Of a stretch of 64,000 nucleotides of DNA, positions 1 to 12,244 are shown piece by piece; the first letter of the stretch is position 1, and every line of letters starts with the position of its first letter. Origin of the DNA: Notamacropus eugenii (taxonomy: Eukaryota; Chordata; Mammalia; Diprotodontia; Macropodidae); contig NC_092875.1 of NCBI RefSeq assembly GCF_028372415.1, positions 228,507,136-228,571,135 on the forward strand, given 5' to 3'. The position numbers and the translations under genes are program-made. The notes below the pieces were generated by a model. It made no database searches. It was not told the DNA's origin and saw nothing but the letters and a program-made list of their open reading frames with translations.

Positions 1-120
1 GGCATTTATTAAGCAGTTATTTACCAGCTTCACTGGGCTAGGTATTGGGGATACAAATACAAAAAATAAAGCAAGTGTTACTCAAAATAAGCTTATAAAA
101 TGTAAGAGATGAGTACGTGT
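1..120 (+). repeat. Old dispersed repeat fragment ('aagcactggggatacaa' family)
   Basis: The words catttattaag, ctaggtattggggatacaaa and aaataaagcaag match a repeat seen again at 50728, 51630, 52720 and 54925 in this window. It is an old mammalian interspersed repeat. I do not give a family name. Confidence 0.4.
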
Positions 121-439
121 AATATATTTATGTGTGTGTTTAAATACATGTGCTTATACACATGTTTATAAACACATCATAAAGTTAATGAGGAGACAAT
201 ACACAGAACTTAAATACATGTGAGGGAATAATCAGAAAAGACTTCATACAGAAACTGGTGCCTAATCTGCATCTTTAAATGAAAGGAGGGACTCTATGAA
301 GCAGAGATAAGGATGGGGTGGATTCCAGGTGTGGGAGACATATATATATTTATATAGTACAAAAGGGTAGTGTTGCTAGTGGGGAACAGAAAGAAGGTCA
401 ATTCACAATGTATCTAGTGAAGTTTTATAGGTAGTGTGA

Positions 440-790
440 TATCTCTGGGTCAAAAGATTTGCACTAATTAAAGACCTAGGGGGAAGGGGGGGAGAGGGGA
501 GTTTCAAATTGCCTTCCAGAATGGTTGAAATAATTTAGAGCTTTACAAACAGTACATTAATGTGCCTGTTTTCTCAGAGCCCCTCCAGCATTTGTCGTTT
601 TTTTTTTTATATCTATTACATTGTGACGGGCGTTGAACCTTAGAGCTTCTTAAATTTTCATTTCCCTAATTTTTAGAGAGTGATTTGAAGCACTTTTTTT
701 CTTATGACTATTGAGAGCTTGGATTTCTTCCTTCAAAAAGTACTCGATCATATCCTTTGACCATTTATCAGATAGGGAATGGATAAAAGG
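440..790 (-). mobile_element. Old L1 ORF2 3' fragment
   Basis: The plus strand reads as the reverse of the L1 ORF2 C-terminal region: 'gggtcaaaagatttgcac', 'cccctccagcatttgtc', 'gtgatttgaagcactttttt' and 'atatcctttgaccatttatca'. The same landmarks recur in the better copies at 28.4-28.7, 29.8 and 50.1 kb. It is diverged and has no reading frame. Confidence 0.6.
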
Positions 791-799
791 GTATTTTTA

Positions 800-1756
800 A
801 AAACTGAAATATAAATAGTATTTTTTTCAGCGTTACAAGTAAGCTTAAATTGAGCACAATTTTCTCCAGAAGAATTCTAACATTTTCTACAGGAGAAAGA
901 TTAATTGATTGTTTATTTATGCACCCATTAGACCATTTAGTCTTAGCTTTAAGATTATATTCTGCATGTATTTAATGTGTCATATAGACCCCTATATCCT
1001 CTTTTCTAAGTCTCTTTGTTTTCACATTATGTAACATACTATATTGTGTATCCCTTCTTTTTTCAATGGAAAAACTATTAATTCTTCATCTTTGGAAGTT
1101 TAAGCAATGTTTCCAATGTCATTTCATTTATTACTCTGAAAATATCAGAATTTCCTTTTCCTGAGACCTGTCCTGTATTTAATCCACTAGACTGGTTTTT
1201 TGTTTTTTTTGTAGACTTACAAGTTTTGCAGTTTTCTAAAGTATAAAATGAAATACTGAATTTAGTTGCTATGAAATTGTCTCATAAAAATTCTAAATGT
1301 GTGAGAAGTACTGTTATTGCTTGGCATCAGAAATTATGTAGGGATACTGTTAAGTAACAGGAGAAGAATGTAGTCCAGATTACAAATAAAATAGGACATC
1401 TGTAGCATATTAAATTTGAAATATTGATAGACAAAATGGCTAACATACTACAATGAAATACTCCTGTGTGTCCAGTGTAGTGAAACGCACAGTAAAACCT
1501 CATCATGTTCCTCAACTAATTTGGAATTCCTATTAGCTTGTCTGTGTACGATATCTATGAGAAATCAGGCAAAGGGATTTTTCATGCCTGAGATCAGAAT
1601 TCCCACATTCAACTAAATTGACTGAAGCAACGGAAAAGCAACCGCAATTTGCTTTTTGTACTGTTGGTAGGAAAAGGGTTTGCTCAGCAAATTAGTAATG
1701 GGGGGAAAAGAAAGATCGAGAAAACTTTTTAGTCTATTGTTGAAGTGAAAACAAGG
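800..1756. other. AT-rich sequence, nothing recognised
   Basis: No open frame, RNA gene or repeat was recognised in this AT-rich stretch. Confidence 0.4.
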
Positions 1757-2067
1757 CTGCTAGGCATGATAGCATAGGTCTGTAATCCTTGCGTCTGAAG
1801 AAGGCCTAAGACTGGTATATTTCCTGAGTGTAGCAGTTCTAAGCAGCAGTAACGCTCAAGCCAAATGAGTGTCTGCATTCTCTGGCACAAATATGGTTAG
1901 CCCCAGGATTGGAGGGTCACCAGGCTACCAAATAGAGGAGTAGTATGGAGGTGAAGTCTGGCCCATTTGGAAAAACAGAATAAAGCTTTTTTACCACTCA
2001 GTTTTGTGATCAGGTCTGTGAGTGGCAGCTCACTTCTAGCATGAACAAGATCCGGAGACTCAGTCTC
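1757..2067 (+). pseudogene. 7SL (SRP) RNA retropseudogene
   Basis: About 311 bases align by eye along the whole of 7SL RNA, the scaffold of the signal recognition particle. The Alu-domain start is at 1757 with 'ggtctgtaatcc'. Further on come 'ctctggcacaaatatggtta' (7SL 'ttcggcatcaatatggtgac'), 'caccaggctacc', 'gtctggcccatttggaaa', 'gatcaggtctgtgagt' and finally 'ggagactcagtctc'. An A-rich stretch follows. Many substitutions and small indels, including loss of GC-rich helices, indicate an old processed copy rather than a working gene. A 7SL-derived SINE is possible, but the middle S-domain is present, which SINEs lack. Confidence 0.75.
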
Positions 2068-2399
2068 AAAGAACAACTAAAAGAAACTCCCAAATCCAAA
2101 GCCTTTTACTTTAACAATAGCCTTAAACAAAAAATTGACATTCCTCTGCTCAGACTTGAAGATAACAAAACTAAAACTTTACATAACTTTAAAAAGATCT
2201 ACAATTCGTTAATTTTTAACAACTCACCCCATTTATTTTTGTTACCTTTCCTTACCTGTTGCATTTTGATAGTTTTGTCCATATCTCTAATTTCTCATCT
2301 TCCCTTATTTAAAAAAAAAGACAAAACATCTTAGAACCTGTGACTAGCACCCAACCCCCATCCCTTTTTTTAAATAAGAGAAATAAAGGAAAAAAGGGT

Positions 2400-2850
2400 A
2401 TTTTATATCTCTTCTAGATCATCTCTGGATTTCTATTATTCTAGCGTTTAGCTACCTTTTAATGATCTTTTCCTTTACATTGACATCATTCTGTACATTA
2501 TTCTCTTAGTCTGCTTATTCACCTCTGCATTACTTTCTTTTAATTCCTCAAAGCTGTCATTTTTCATATACAGTATATGAAAACATACATATACATGTAC
2601 AGTATACATATATACATTATTTTCATATACAGTTTCATTATACTCATGTCATAGTTTTTTCAACTATTTCCCAGTTGATAGGTATCTACATTGTTTCTAG
2701 CTCTTTACTAGCACAAAAAGTAGTGCTAAGAGTATTTCGGTACGTATTGTATCTTTGTGTCTGACTTCCTTGGGGCATGTGCCAAATAGTTTTTCCCTCT
2801 CCCATTTATTTCCAGGTATCTAAATTTAAAGTAGAATTATTGACTGGTAC
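2400..2850 (-). mobile_element. Very old L1 ORF2/3' fragment
   Basis: Weak reverse-strand resemblance to the L1 3' region: 'caactatttcccagttgataggtatctac' corresponds to the 'cagccattccccaatggatgggcaccc' landmark at 49.96 kb, and 'gctctttactagcacaaaaagtagtgc' to 'cttggccaccacaaagagagctgc'. No frame remains. Confidence 0.45.
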
Positions 2851-3720
2851 TGATTGATCTGTGCTGATAAGCTTTCTTTTTGGTTGGTATTTTCCAAGGG
2901 TGTAAAAAACTGTCTTAGCTTGAATAGAAATAGTGTTTGAGGATGTATATTTGCAGATGCATTCTCATTTCTTTTTGTTTTCTTTCTGTTTCTATTAGAC
3001 AGTCCACAGAATTCGTTGGCCTACTCATAGATGCAATTAAATATCCTCATGGTTAGAAGAGGTAGCATAAAGGATTTTGTAATACGGATTTTATCCACTG
3101 CTGTCAATCTGGAATGCATCTTATTTTTAAGGAAGTTGAAGTTATTTCCTAATTTTTACAGAATTCTTATGGAATCTAGATCTGCCTGGATTAATATTAA
3201 AAAAAAAGTTCTTAAAACAGCCACATAAACTATTCAGTCATTCAGACACATTTTAAGCATTGGCTGCTCAGTTACCTTTGCCTTTACTCTTCCCTAAAAA
3301 TCCCCTTGAAGTGTAGTTTTTATATTTATTTTGAATTCCCAAAATTTGTTTCATTGGGCTTAAATCTCTTCAGAGCTTGAAGTAAATTGGAGAATGATGA
3401 TTAGGGATAACTAAAAATTTTAAAGGCATAAGCAAGTAGCATGTCTTTTACTACAAATCATTTTCAAATGCAAATTATGTATCAACTGTCAGATTAAATT
3501 TAGTAATCACACTTATTTAAAATATAAAACTATAAAAAATTTTGGAAGGAGGTTTGCTCTAGAATGTGGTAATCTCTGCTAGCTCTTTGCTTTTTAGGAA
3601 ATATTTAAGCACACTGAATATTAAATATAGCTACGTTCCCGTGCTTGAAACTGGCAGTACATCAGCTCAGAGCTGTAGTCCATTTTGCACACTGAAACCT
3701 CTAAAATGAAGATCCATAGA
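2851..3720. other. AT-rich sequence, nothing recognised
   Basis: Short open frames here show no family features. No RNA gene or clear repeat was seen. Confidence 0.4.
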
Positions 3721-3724
3721 ATCC

Positions 3725-3895
3725 TAGATTTAAAGTTGTAAGGGTCGTTAGAGGCCACTTAGTCCTCATTTTAGAGATGAACTGAAGCCAAGAGGTTATG
3801 ACCTGCCCAAGGTCATACTGGTAGTAGTGGAGCTAGAATTTGAATCCAGGTTCTCTTACCCTCAGTCCAGTACACTTTCCACTCTACTATGTTTT
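3725..3895 (-). repeat. MIR-like SINE
   Basis: Reverse-strand MIR landmarks: 'attttagagatgaactgaagccaag', 'gacctgcccaaggtcatact' and 'ggagctagaatttgaatccagg'. Confidence 0.65.
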
Positions 3896-3999
3896 CTTCT
3901 AAAAATATTTCACTCCATGTCTCCAAAGGAGATTTCAACCTTATATTTTGGCTTTCTTGACCACTTTTTGCCCATTAAGGTATGTGCATCTCTTGGGCT

Positions 4000-4520
4000 G
4001 TGAATAATAGTTTTAAAAGGATATCCAGTGTTAGCTGATTCAGACTATACTTGAATGTGAAACCTATCTGCATCACTGGCAAGGAGCCATCCAGCCCTTC
4101 CTTGAAAATTTGTAATGAAAGAACTCACTACCTCTCAAGATAGCCCATTTTATTTTGGGGAAACGAAGAAATTTTTCTATATGTTGAAGCCAAAGTCTCC
4201 CCTTTTTTCTACCCATTAGTCCCAAATATTCCCTCCAAAAGGAAGCAGAATAAATCTAATCTTAATCATTTCTTCCATATGACAATCTCTTTTTTATCCA
4301 AAGAAAACTATTGCGTATGTCACTCCTGTCTTTTCTGTAGGCTAAACATTCCCAACTCCTTCAACCTTTCTCTTATGACATTGTTTTTGATATAGATATA
4401 CTCTAGTTTGACAGTGTCTCCTAAAATGGGTCCAGAAGTGCACACACTGCCCTCGATATTTTTTTGAGCTGGGCACAGAGTGAAGTATCATCTTCATTAC
4501 TCAAAACTATACATGTTAAT
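4000..4520 (-). mobile_element. CR1/L3-type LINE fragment
   Basis: The stretch carries words typical of the minus strand of CR1/L3: 'tctgtaggctaaacattcccaactccttcaacc', 'actctagtttgacagtgtctcc' and 'gggtccagaagtg'. The same order is seen at 53.7-54.1 kb and 34.8-35.2 kb. It is ancient, non-coding and has no reading frame. Confidence 0.6.
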
Positions 4521-4892
4521 TATAACTTAACATTAATATCCAAAGTATACTATCACTGAACAATGTGCCTTTTATAACTTTTAAAGTGTAAATTTGAGAG
4601 AGTATAATTTATTACATCTTTTTCTTTTGATAAGTCTCAATTTTATGCATAAGAACACTACTTTTGATTGATGAAATGTTTTTTCCACTGGTAGAGATCC
4701 AGTTAGAAGGGTCCATCCACACACAACCCATCAGAGAAGAGGTTGTTTTTTTTCCCTATCTGCATGATTGTGTGGTGACAATACAATAGTAAATGGCCAA
4801 AGGAGGTGCAAAATATTCAAGAGACTTGAAGGGATGTGCCCAAGGCGAGATGGTCACACATAACTAACTCTTCCTCCTTTTCCACTCACACC

Positions 4893-5095
4893 AAGGTTCT
4901 TAAACTTTTTGTGTCCTGGGCCCCTTTGGCAGTCTGATAAAAGTATTGAACCTTTCTCAGGATGTTTTTAAATGCACAACATACATAGGATTACAAAAAG
5001 AAACCAATTATGTTGAAATACAGTTATCAAAAAAAAACTTTTTAAGGGGGAGGTGGAACGCCAGGTTAAAAATCCTTGCACTATACTAGCCATTT
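4893..5095. mobile_element. hAT-like MITE
   Basis: A roughly 200-bp unit begins 'caaggttcttaaacttttt' and ends 'ccaggttaaaaatccttgc'. These ends are imperfect inverted repeats of each other (AAGGTTCTTAA against AAGGATTTTTAA on the other strand). The interior, with 'ggcccctttggcagtctg' and 'aaccaattatgttgaaatacag', is non-coding. The inverted ends and small size fit a non-autonomous hAT element; the family name was not checked. Confidence 0.6.
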
Positions 5096-7999
5096 TTTTC
5101 TATCTAAGCAAAGGGAAAATCTGAATTTCTAGCTAACTTTCTGATGCCTGAAGGGTCTTTGTGCTGATTTTAAACTTCAGAACCACTGAGTTAAGTCAAT
5201 TTGGGTCTTGTTCCACCTCTGGATTTTTTCTTCTGACTTCTGTGTCAAATTTGTTCAGAATACTAGTCAAAACAAATTTTTGATTGTCTTTCTTCCTTCA
5301 GGATTAGTCATAGAAAATCAAGCTACATTCTTCTCTGTGAATCATTCGCAGTCACCAACAGTAATAATTATAGAATCATAATTATCCTCTGGCAATTATC
5401 TGGCTATTTTGATAAGGATGGTCTTCGAAGTAGAAAGAATGAGTCTTGATTTCAGAAACCTTCAGGGTAGAGTGTAATATTAAGCTTGTTCTTTATCCTG
5501 ATGAATTGATTGGACAATCATAGAGGGGGAAATGTATAGGCAACACAAAGAAATTTTCAGAAAATAAATTTCTCTGTGTAAGAACACTTTAAAGAAAAAG
5601 GCTAAATATAAGGCAGTCTCCATATTTTGTTCTACTCTCTATGGTTCATAAGAACAGAAGTAGAAGGAAAGTAAAATAAAAAATTTTGCCTGGTGCTGCT
5701 ATAGCTTAGTGAAAAGACTGACAATGTAAGCCTCCTAAATAAGCTTTTAAAATTTTAAAAACTCCACATCCTCTTATTTCAGGCAATTTTGCTTTCTGAA
5801 ACAAATGTGAAAGAAAACTATATTTGAAGTATACAGAAAACATACTTAACTATAACTAAAATCACATAATTATTTCTTGTGTTTCAAAAGTAATTTTAAA
5901 ACTTAATTTCTGGTCCTTTTAATTTGATAAGTAGCATTTTCTTTATTTTATAATGGTCTGTGATTAAATGTGCCACCCCCTTTTATTATTCTGCAAAAAG
6001 AAATGTTAGGTATATTGAATCATGATTCTCCATCAATTTAGCCTATGTTTATTTCTTTATATTCCTTTACTTCAGCTTCTTAATGTTGACTGACTTCAAG
6101 GGTTTTCAAGGTAGCCATTAATAAATAACTACACTTGGTAATACATCATGTAATTATTTTGAGACTTTTTGATGATGTGATATAAATTATTTTCAGGTCA
6201 TTTTGAAAGTGTTAGTGATTTATCCCACTTAATGATATGTTAAAGTTAGATGTAAGAGTTCGTCTAAATTAAGCACCTTCTAAATTAGCTTTTATTTAGA
6301 GTTCAGGTTACATTTCATTTGAATATTTTATATAATAATTCTTATATGACTGAATCAACTTGTGTTGCCTTTGCATTTACTTTTCCAAGAATAATGACCA
6401 TACTTTAATTTCTCTTCCGTCTGACAATAAGATGCCAAAAATTCTGTCTGTGAAGCTTCAAGTACCACTTTGGACTGTTCTCTCCTAAACACAGTGTGAA
6501 GATAGAATTACAAGGTTATGTTGCTATGGAGCTCCATCAACAAGCAAGTTTTTATTTCTCTGTTGAGTAAGCTTCAAGTATGGTGGATATAAATTACATT
6601 CTATAATTCTCCCCCTAATCAAAAATTAAGTCTAATTCTCAGCTTCAAAACAAAGTAATGGCACCATTTTATCACAAAAAACTCTCAAAAACCATTGAGG
6701 AAGAGCTGTAGTTAAAGATGTTTATAAATAAAACAACCATTACAAATATGAGAATCTAATCTGAAGGGATATCCAGTATAGGAAACTAAATAACCATTAC
6801 CCTTTTCTTCCCTGCCTTTTTTTCTTACTCCTGCCTATTATCTTTTGATTTTTGCATCATATTTTTCCTCTAGCTCCTCTTTTTTCATTTCCCTTAGGTC
6901 ATTATATTAAAAGAGAAAAAAAACAATATTTATTTCCAGTAATTCCAGAAAAGAAGCAACATTTATACTTTTCCAAGCCAAGAATGGACTGTCCTAGAAT
7001 TAACTAGGATGATTCAGTATTGTTACCTACTTACTATGTAATATAAGGCCAGTTCTGGCATGGTAATTAAGTAGAGTCCTTCAGACAACCCTAAAACCTA
7101 TATTTGGAGCAAGTAATGAGTATTTCAAGAATAATAAAATTCTGTTTTTACTAATGTCTGTGTGTTTAAATTTTCTGTATGTTCAAAGGGAAATTAAACC
7201 TATGGAAGTGTCTCATTGCTTTCAAATTGAAATGAAGTTAACCTATTTTTCTGATTCAGAATGCCCCCTGCATGAGGTTAAATATGGGTCAGCTTGTCTG
7301 AGCTAATGTTTGTGGCATAGTTGGAGCAAACTTAGATCAGAATTTTCCACTTATTGCCTGCCAGTCACTGTTGCATCTGAAGTGATTAAGAGATAGCATT
7401 TGGAGGAAGCTTCTTCAGTATATCCCTCTGTAAGAATGATTCACTTTCACCAGAGGTATAGATAGACCAACTACTTTCTAAATCCCCCCAAAAATGTCAA
7501 GCTAAGAAGTCAAATTTGGCAACTCAGTACAGCAGCAATTCTATAGCATAGGAAGTAGCCAGAGTTCAGCTTTCATTCTTTATAGGGGTAGTTATTTACA
7601 CTTTTATCTCATGGTAAGCAGTAAGACTGAAGCTATGTTTAATGCATTAAAATGCTCCAGCATTTAACCTTTATGTCTGTATGTCACATCTGATACTTGA
7701 AAGCAAGTTTTGAAAAGACGTAACTATGACTAAATATATGGTGGGCCTGCAGCCTTTCTTTTTCTAGCTTGAGATTTGATGGGTAGTAGTCTGAAACACA
7801 GTGTCTTATCTCTTCTCCTTTGGCCATAGCTAAAACATTTGTGGGAAAATAGCAGAAGGTAAGAGGAGTTTTAGAGTTTAGCCAAGCTTTAGAATGCGAT
7901 TGTAAGCCAAAGAGGAGCAATGCTTTCCTATAGATATTTACAGAATACAGCTGTGATGCCAATACTGGAAGAGAAATGTGAGGGACAGAGAAAAGGTTA
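5096..7999. other. AT-rich single-copy-looking sequence, nothing recognised
   Basis: About 2.9 kb without a convincing coding frame, RNA gene or clear repeat. Very diverged repeats may be present but could not be supported by eye. Confidence 0.4.
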
Positions 8000-8155
8000 C
8001 TCAAAGCTGAAAGGCTGGGTTCTCATCCTGGCCCTGCCACTTCTTAGGTTCCTTTCAATTCAAACATTCTGTCACCTTGGGCAAGTTACTTTTTCTGGGC
8101 CTCAGTTCCTTAACTATAGAATGGGAAGACTGAAGTTAATCATTTTTTAGATGAT
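8000..8155 (+). repeat. MIR-like SINE
   Basis: MIR landmarks in forward order: 'gctgggttctcatcctggccctgccac', 'caccttgggcaagttact', 'ctgggcctcagttcc' and 'atagaatgggaagactg'. Confidence 0.7.
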
Positions 8156-8389
8156 TCCCAGCACCAAGACCTGAACACTTGCCTTCCCTACCTCAGAGGG
8201 TTGGTCATAGTCAATTGTATCAGCAGTAACTGTCAAGTGTTATATAAGATCATATTAAATGACCCTGAGATCAGAGATGGTGAAGTAACACTGCTGCTAC
8301 TATCTGAAAAGAAGATAAGAATTCCAAACTCAAGTGGCATTAAAGACCTACTTTTGTATCCATTCTTGAGATGCTGCTGAAGAAGGGTG
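8156..8389. other. Unassigned spacer
   Basis: No gene or repeat was recognised. Confidence 0.4.
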
Positions 8390-9545
8390 TCCTTCAATTT
8401 TTTCATTCTTTAGATCATGTTTTATTGCTTCTTGATTTCTCATAAAGTCATTAGCTTCCACTTCCCAATTCTAATTTTTAAGGAATTATTTCCTTTTCCA
8501 TTTGAGCTGTTCTATTTTTTAAGCAATTCTTCATTATTTTTTTTTTGCCTCCTTTACTAAGCTGTTAACCCTTTTCATGATTTTCTTGTATCACTCTTTT
8601 CTCCTCCCAGTTTTTCCTCTACCTCTCTCAATTTTTAAAATCCTTTTTGAGTGCTTCCATGACCTGAGACCAATTCATATTTTTCTTTGAGACTTTGGGC
8701 GCAGCAGTTTTGACTTTGTTGTCTTCTTCTGAGTTTGTGTTTTGAAATTCCATGTCATCATAGTAACTTTCTAGAGCCAGAATGCTTTTCTGCTGTTCAC
8801 TCATTTTTCTAGCCTATTTATTAACATTTAACTCCATATTAAATGGGACTCTGCTTGCAGAGCAAAGGAGGTGCTATCCCAGGCTTGAAGTTTTTTTATG
8901 CAACTGTTTCAGAGATAATTCTGGGGATCTGTGCATTTTTGTTTTTTCCAAGGTGGTATGATATAGGGAAAAGTGTACTTACTACTCTCCTAGCCTGTAC
9001 TTTGGTCTGTGAACAATCAGAAGCACTCTTTTCTTCCCTGGAACTGTGACCAGGGTCCCAGCTCCCCGGTGGTTACAAGCTCTAGAGTGCTAGTGCTCCT
9101 TCTTGTCCTGGTACTAAGATCCAGAACTGCAACCCAGACCCAAATATGGGCAATGCAACAGAGTTCTGCCCCTGGTTCTAACAAAGGGACACCTGTGATC
9201 TCCTTCTGACCAGTTGTCTGACCCCCTTACTATTTGTGGGCTCGGAGATCTAGAAACCACCACTGGTGCCACTGAGTCAGTCACTTCCAAGACCTACTGT
9301 TGGTTTGCTTGGCCACAGCCTGCACTGTACTGCACTCTACTCTCACCCCACTACAATGGACTTTTCCTGCTGGTCTCCTAAGTTATTTCAGGCTGGAAAA
9401 ATTATTTCATCCTATTCTTTTGTGGGTTCTGCTGCTCCAGAATTTGTTTCGAGGCATTATTTAAAGGGTTTTTTTGGGAAGGATTTTGGGAAGAGCTCAG
9501 GCAAATCCCTGCCTTTTCTCTGCCATTTTGAGTGCATGCCTTCAG
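8390..9545 (-). mobile_element. HAL1 fragment: 5' UTR and N-terminal ORF1
   Basis: The reverse strand carries the ORF1 coiled-coil region ('ctcataaagtcattagcttcc', 'ctaagctgttaaccc', 'ccatgacctgagaccaattc') and then a GC-richer 5' UTR ending in an AAAATGGCAGAG-type start near 9.52 kb. ORF1 is broken by frameshifts and stops. The copy stops in mid-ORF1 at its low-coordinate end, so the 3' part has been lost by deletion. LINE insertion would normally remove the 5' part instead. ORF2 is not present. Confidence 0.65.
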
Positions 9546-9739
9546 TACTAATTTTAACACTGGCATGCGAAAAAAAAGTAATCCAAGAAAATGAAAGATG
9601 ATTTTAAAGCTGCTCTCTCTCTAAGCTACTTTGTATCTTGAAATATTATGAGTATGCCTACAAGTAAGCATGCAGAAGCCTTTTCAAATTCATACTTTAT
9701 ATAAATTGGAGGGGAAATGGATGTTATGAGCAATTTTTT

Positions 9740-9812
9740 ATGTATGTGTGTATGTGTATATGCACGTGCACACACACACAGACGCACAGGCACATACATA
9801 CACATACAATAC
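9740..9812. repeat. (TG/CA)-rich simple repeat
   Basis: Imperfect TG and CA runs, interrupted by ATG and CGCACAGG words. Confidence 0.7.
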
Positions 9813-10279
9813 TTCAGTTAATGCATCAGTAGACAGCTCCAGTAAACCAACACAAGTAAAAGACAGGTTCTGTTTAAGAATTCAACAGGATATCTCAATA
9901 AAACACGTATGGGTAGATTCTATTGTGAGTAAATAATATCAGGTGTTGGTAGTTAGAAAAGACCTGAGAGAAAATGGGCCAGGATATGCAAATATAAATG
10001 ACTATATAATCCTATGGTAATTTTAAACCTAAGTGCCAGATGCCACATACAACCTCACATATCTTGACAGGTAAGAGTCCCAAAGATGATAACAAGCCAA
10101 GAAGACAAGAGATTATCCCCGGTTAACTGAAATTAAATGTCCATGTTATAAAGACAAGGTGAGATGTCAAGATGCTTTTGTTCCCTTAATTCATTGAGAA
10201 TACTAAGAATTTTGTGCTTCAACAGAGACATCACAAAGCCCATAAAGAATTACATTTTTTTTATGTTTTGTTTAACTCA
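9813..10279. other. Unassigned spacer
   Basis: No gene was recognised. It may include a poor continuation of the HAL1 ORF1 that begins to be recognisable near 10.28 kb. Confidence 0.35.
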
Positions 10280-10990
10280 TAAACTTGTTAGGGTGGGACT
10301 ACAACCAAGGATCAATTACCCAGCAAAGTTCAGCGTAACATTTCAGGCAAGGAAATGGACATTCAATGAAATAGGGGATTTCTAGACCTTCCTGATAAAA
10401 AGGCCAGAACTCAAGAGTAAATATGATCTTCAAACAGAGATCTTAAGAGAGGCATAAAAAGGTAAACAGGGGAAAAGAAAATTTGTTTCTCAATTTGGGC
10501 AAACTGTTTACCTCCCTATAAGGGAAGATGAAACTTGTTAATCTTGAGAATTGTATATCTATTATGAAATATTAAAGGGATACACAGAGATAGAGGGAAC
10601 AGGTATAAAGTAAATTATGTGGTGATAAAAATGTGATTTAAGCATGCGAAGGGATTGTAACAGGAGGCATGAAAAGGAGGAAGCAGAAAATGGTAAATTA
10701 CGTCACAGGAAGAACAAAATTTTATTACAGTAGAGGAAAAGGGCAGGAGAGATGAGCATTGTTTGAGAGATACTCTTGTCTGATTTGGTTCAAGAAGGGA
10801 ACAACAAACTTAAGTATATAAATCTAACTAGCTCTATAGGCAGTAGGAGGGGAAGGGGGAAAGAAAGGAGAGGGGAGGCTAAAAGGGAGGGAATAATTAG
10901 TAAGGGTAAAGGGCAGTAAAAGGGAGGGGAGCTGAAAGAAGGAAGCAAAGACTGCAGGAGGAGATGGTCAAAAATTTAAAAAAAACTTTG
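10280..10990 (+). mobile_element. HAL1 3' part: end of ORF1 and 3' UTR
   Basis: The words 'ggatcaattacccagcaaagttcag' and 'ggaaatggacattcaatgaaata' correspond to the C-terminal end of HAL1/L1 ORF1 (compare 17800-17880 and 57550-57620). A purine-rich 3' UTR with GGAGGGGAAGGGGG runs follows (10840-10980). No ORF2 intervenes. The copy is old and 5'-truncated. Confidence 0.65.
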
Positions 10991-11002
10991 AGAAGCTTTG
11001 GC

Positions 11003-11255
11003 AGCTAGGTGGCAGAGGTCCTGAAATCAAGATGATCTGAGTTCAAATCCAGCCTCAGACACTAGCTATGTGACCTTGGGCAAGTTGCTTAACCTCCATT
11101 TACCTCAATTTCCTGAATTGTAAAGTGCAGGAAGTAATAACAGCACCTACCTCGAAGGGTTTTGTGAGGCTCAGAAGAAGATATTATTTGCAAAGTACTT
11201 ATTAGCACAGTTACCTTATATATAGTAGGCACTATATAAATGTTTATTCTTTTTC
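11003..11255 (+). repeat. tRNA-derived marsupial SINE
   Basis: The head 'ggcagctaggtggcagagg' is followed by 'tgagttcaaatccagcctcagacac' (box-B-like), 'gtgaccttgggcaagttgcttaacc' and a tail with 'gcaaagtacttattagcacag' and 'agtaggcactatataaatg'. The head is tRNA-like and the tail MIR/L2-like. Confidence 0.75.
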
Positions 11256-11639
11256 TCTTATTTCCTTTCCTTGTGAGCACACAAGTAATTCTAGAAATCA
11301 GTCTTGACAGAATCTTGGTATAAAGAAACCCAGGACTTCAAAGATTTAAAAAAAACCTATTTAAAAAATAAGTATTTTAATTAGAGTCTGTTCAGTGTAA
11401 AATGGATTAAAACAACTTAATTAGAGAAGTCTAATTATTCTAAGTAACTGATTCATTATAATCTGATCTCTGTGAGACCTGCTTTACAAATTTAGAAATT
11501 ATGAAAATCAATACAAATGAATGCCTGAAAAGGAGACCCAGAGAATTCTTATGATGTTTCAAAAGCATTGTCAATCTACTCAGTTTAAGAGGAAAAAAAG
11601 TTTTGAGTGATGATGCATCATATATGGAAGGAAAAATAG
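11256..11639. other. Unassigned spacer
   Basis: AT-rich; no gene or repeat was recognised. Confidence 0.4.
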
Positions 11640-11745
11640 GATTTAGAGCCAGAAGAGACCTTGGAGATTATCCAAACTGAACATAGAGGCACAGAGTTTA
11701 AATTACTTGATAACTGTGAACATGGAGGACAATTGTCCATGCTAA
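11640..11745 (-). repeat. MIR-like fragment
   Basis: 'ttagagccagaagagaccttggagattatccaa' and 'aggcacagagtttaaattact' resemble reverse-strand MIR. Old and short. Confidence 0.5.
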
Positions 11746-12244
11746 AACACTAGTGAAAAATGGAAATGGGCATTTTAGGATGTTTCACTTTTTCCTACAA
11801 TGAAAATTTTTTAAAAACATCTCTTGACAAGAGATTCACCACTGGTAGATTAGCCACTTGGTGAAGAATTCTTTGCCCATGGCAATTAATGAAAAAAAAA
11901 TACATATTGGTTCTAGTTCTGTTCACTTCTGCTTCTGCAATGATACCAGCAAAAAGGAAGGCAGAGAAAACTAAGGATCATAGTGTTTAGCCTATTTAAA
12001 ACATTGTTAACTGTTGGCTCTACAAATGTGATTAAATCTTTTGTCCAGTGACATGCTCTTAGAGAAACTGAACCTTATCATTATTACCATTCTTTCTATA
12101 AAACTAGTTAGTATAAGTTGTAGTTAAATGAAAGTATATCTTACAGGTTCTCTTTAGACAAATAAACAACTTGAAAAAGTTGATTTCAGTGTGTGCCCTT
12201 GTAATGGTAATTTAAATGGGAAGACCTTTCCTATTCATTAACAG

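Noticed and set aside
2041..2334. 97-residue open frame with a hydrophobic end
   Set aside because: Its start overlaps the 7SL pseudogene 3' end and the rest is AT-rich low-complexity sequence; no homologue recognised.
9748..9936. Histidine/threonine-rich 62-residue frame
   Set aside because: Reads through a CA/TG simple repeat; no other support.
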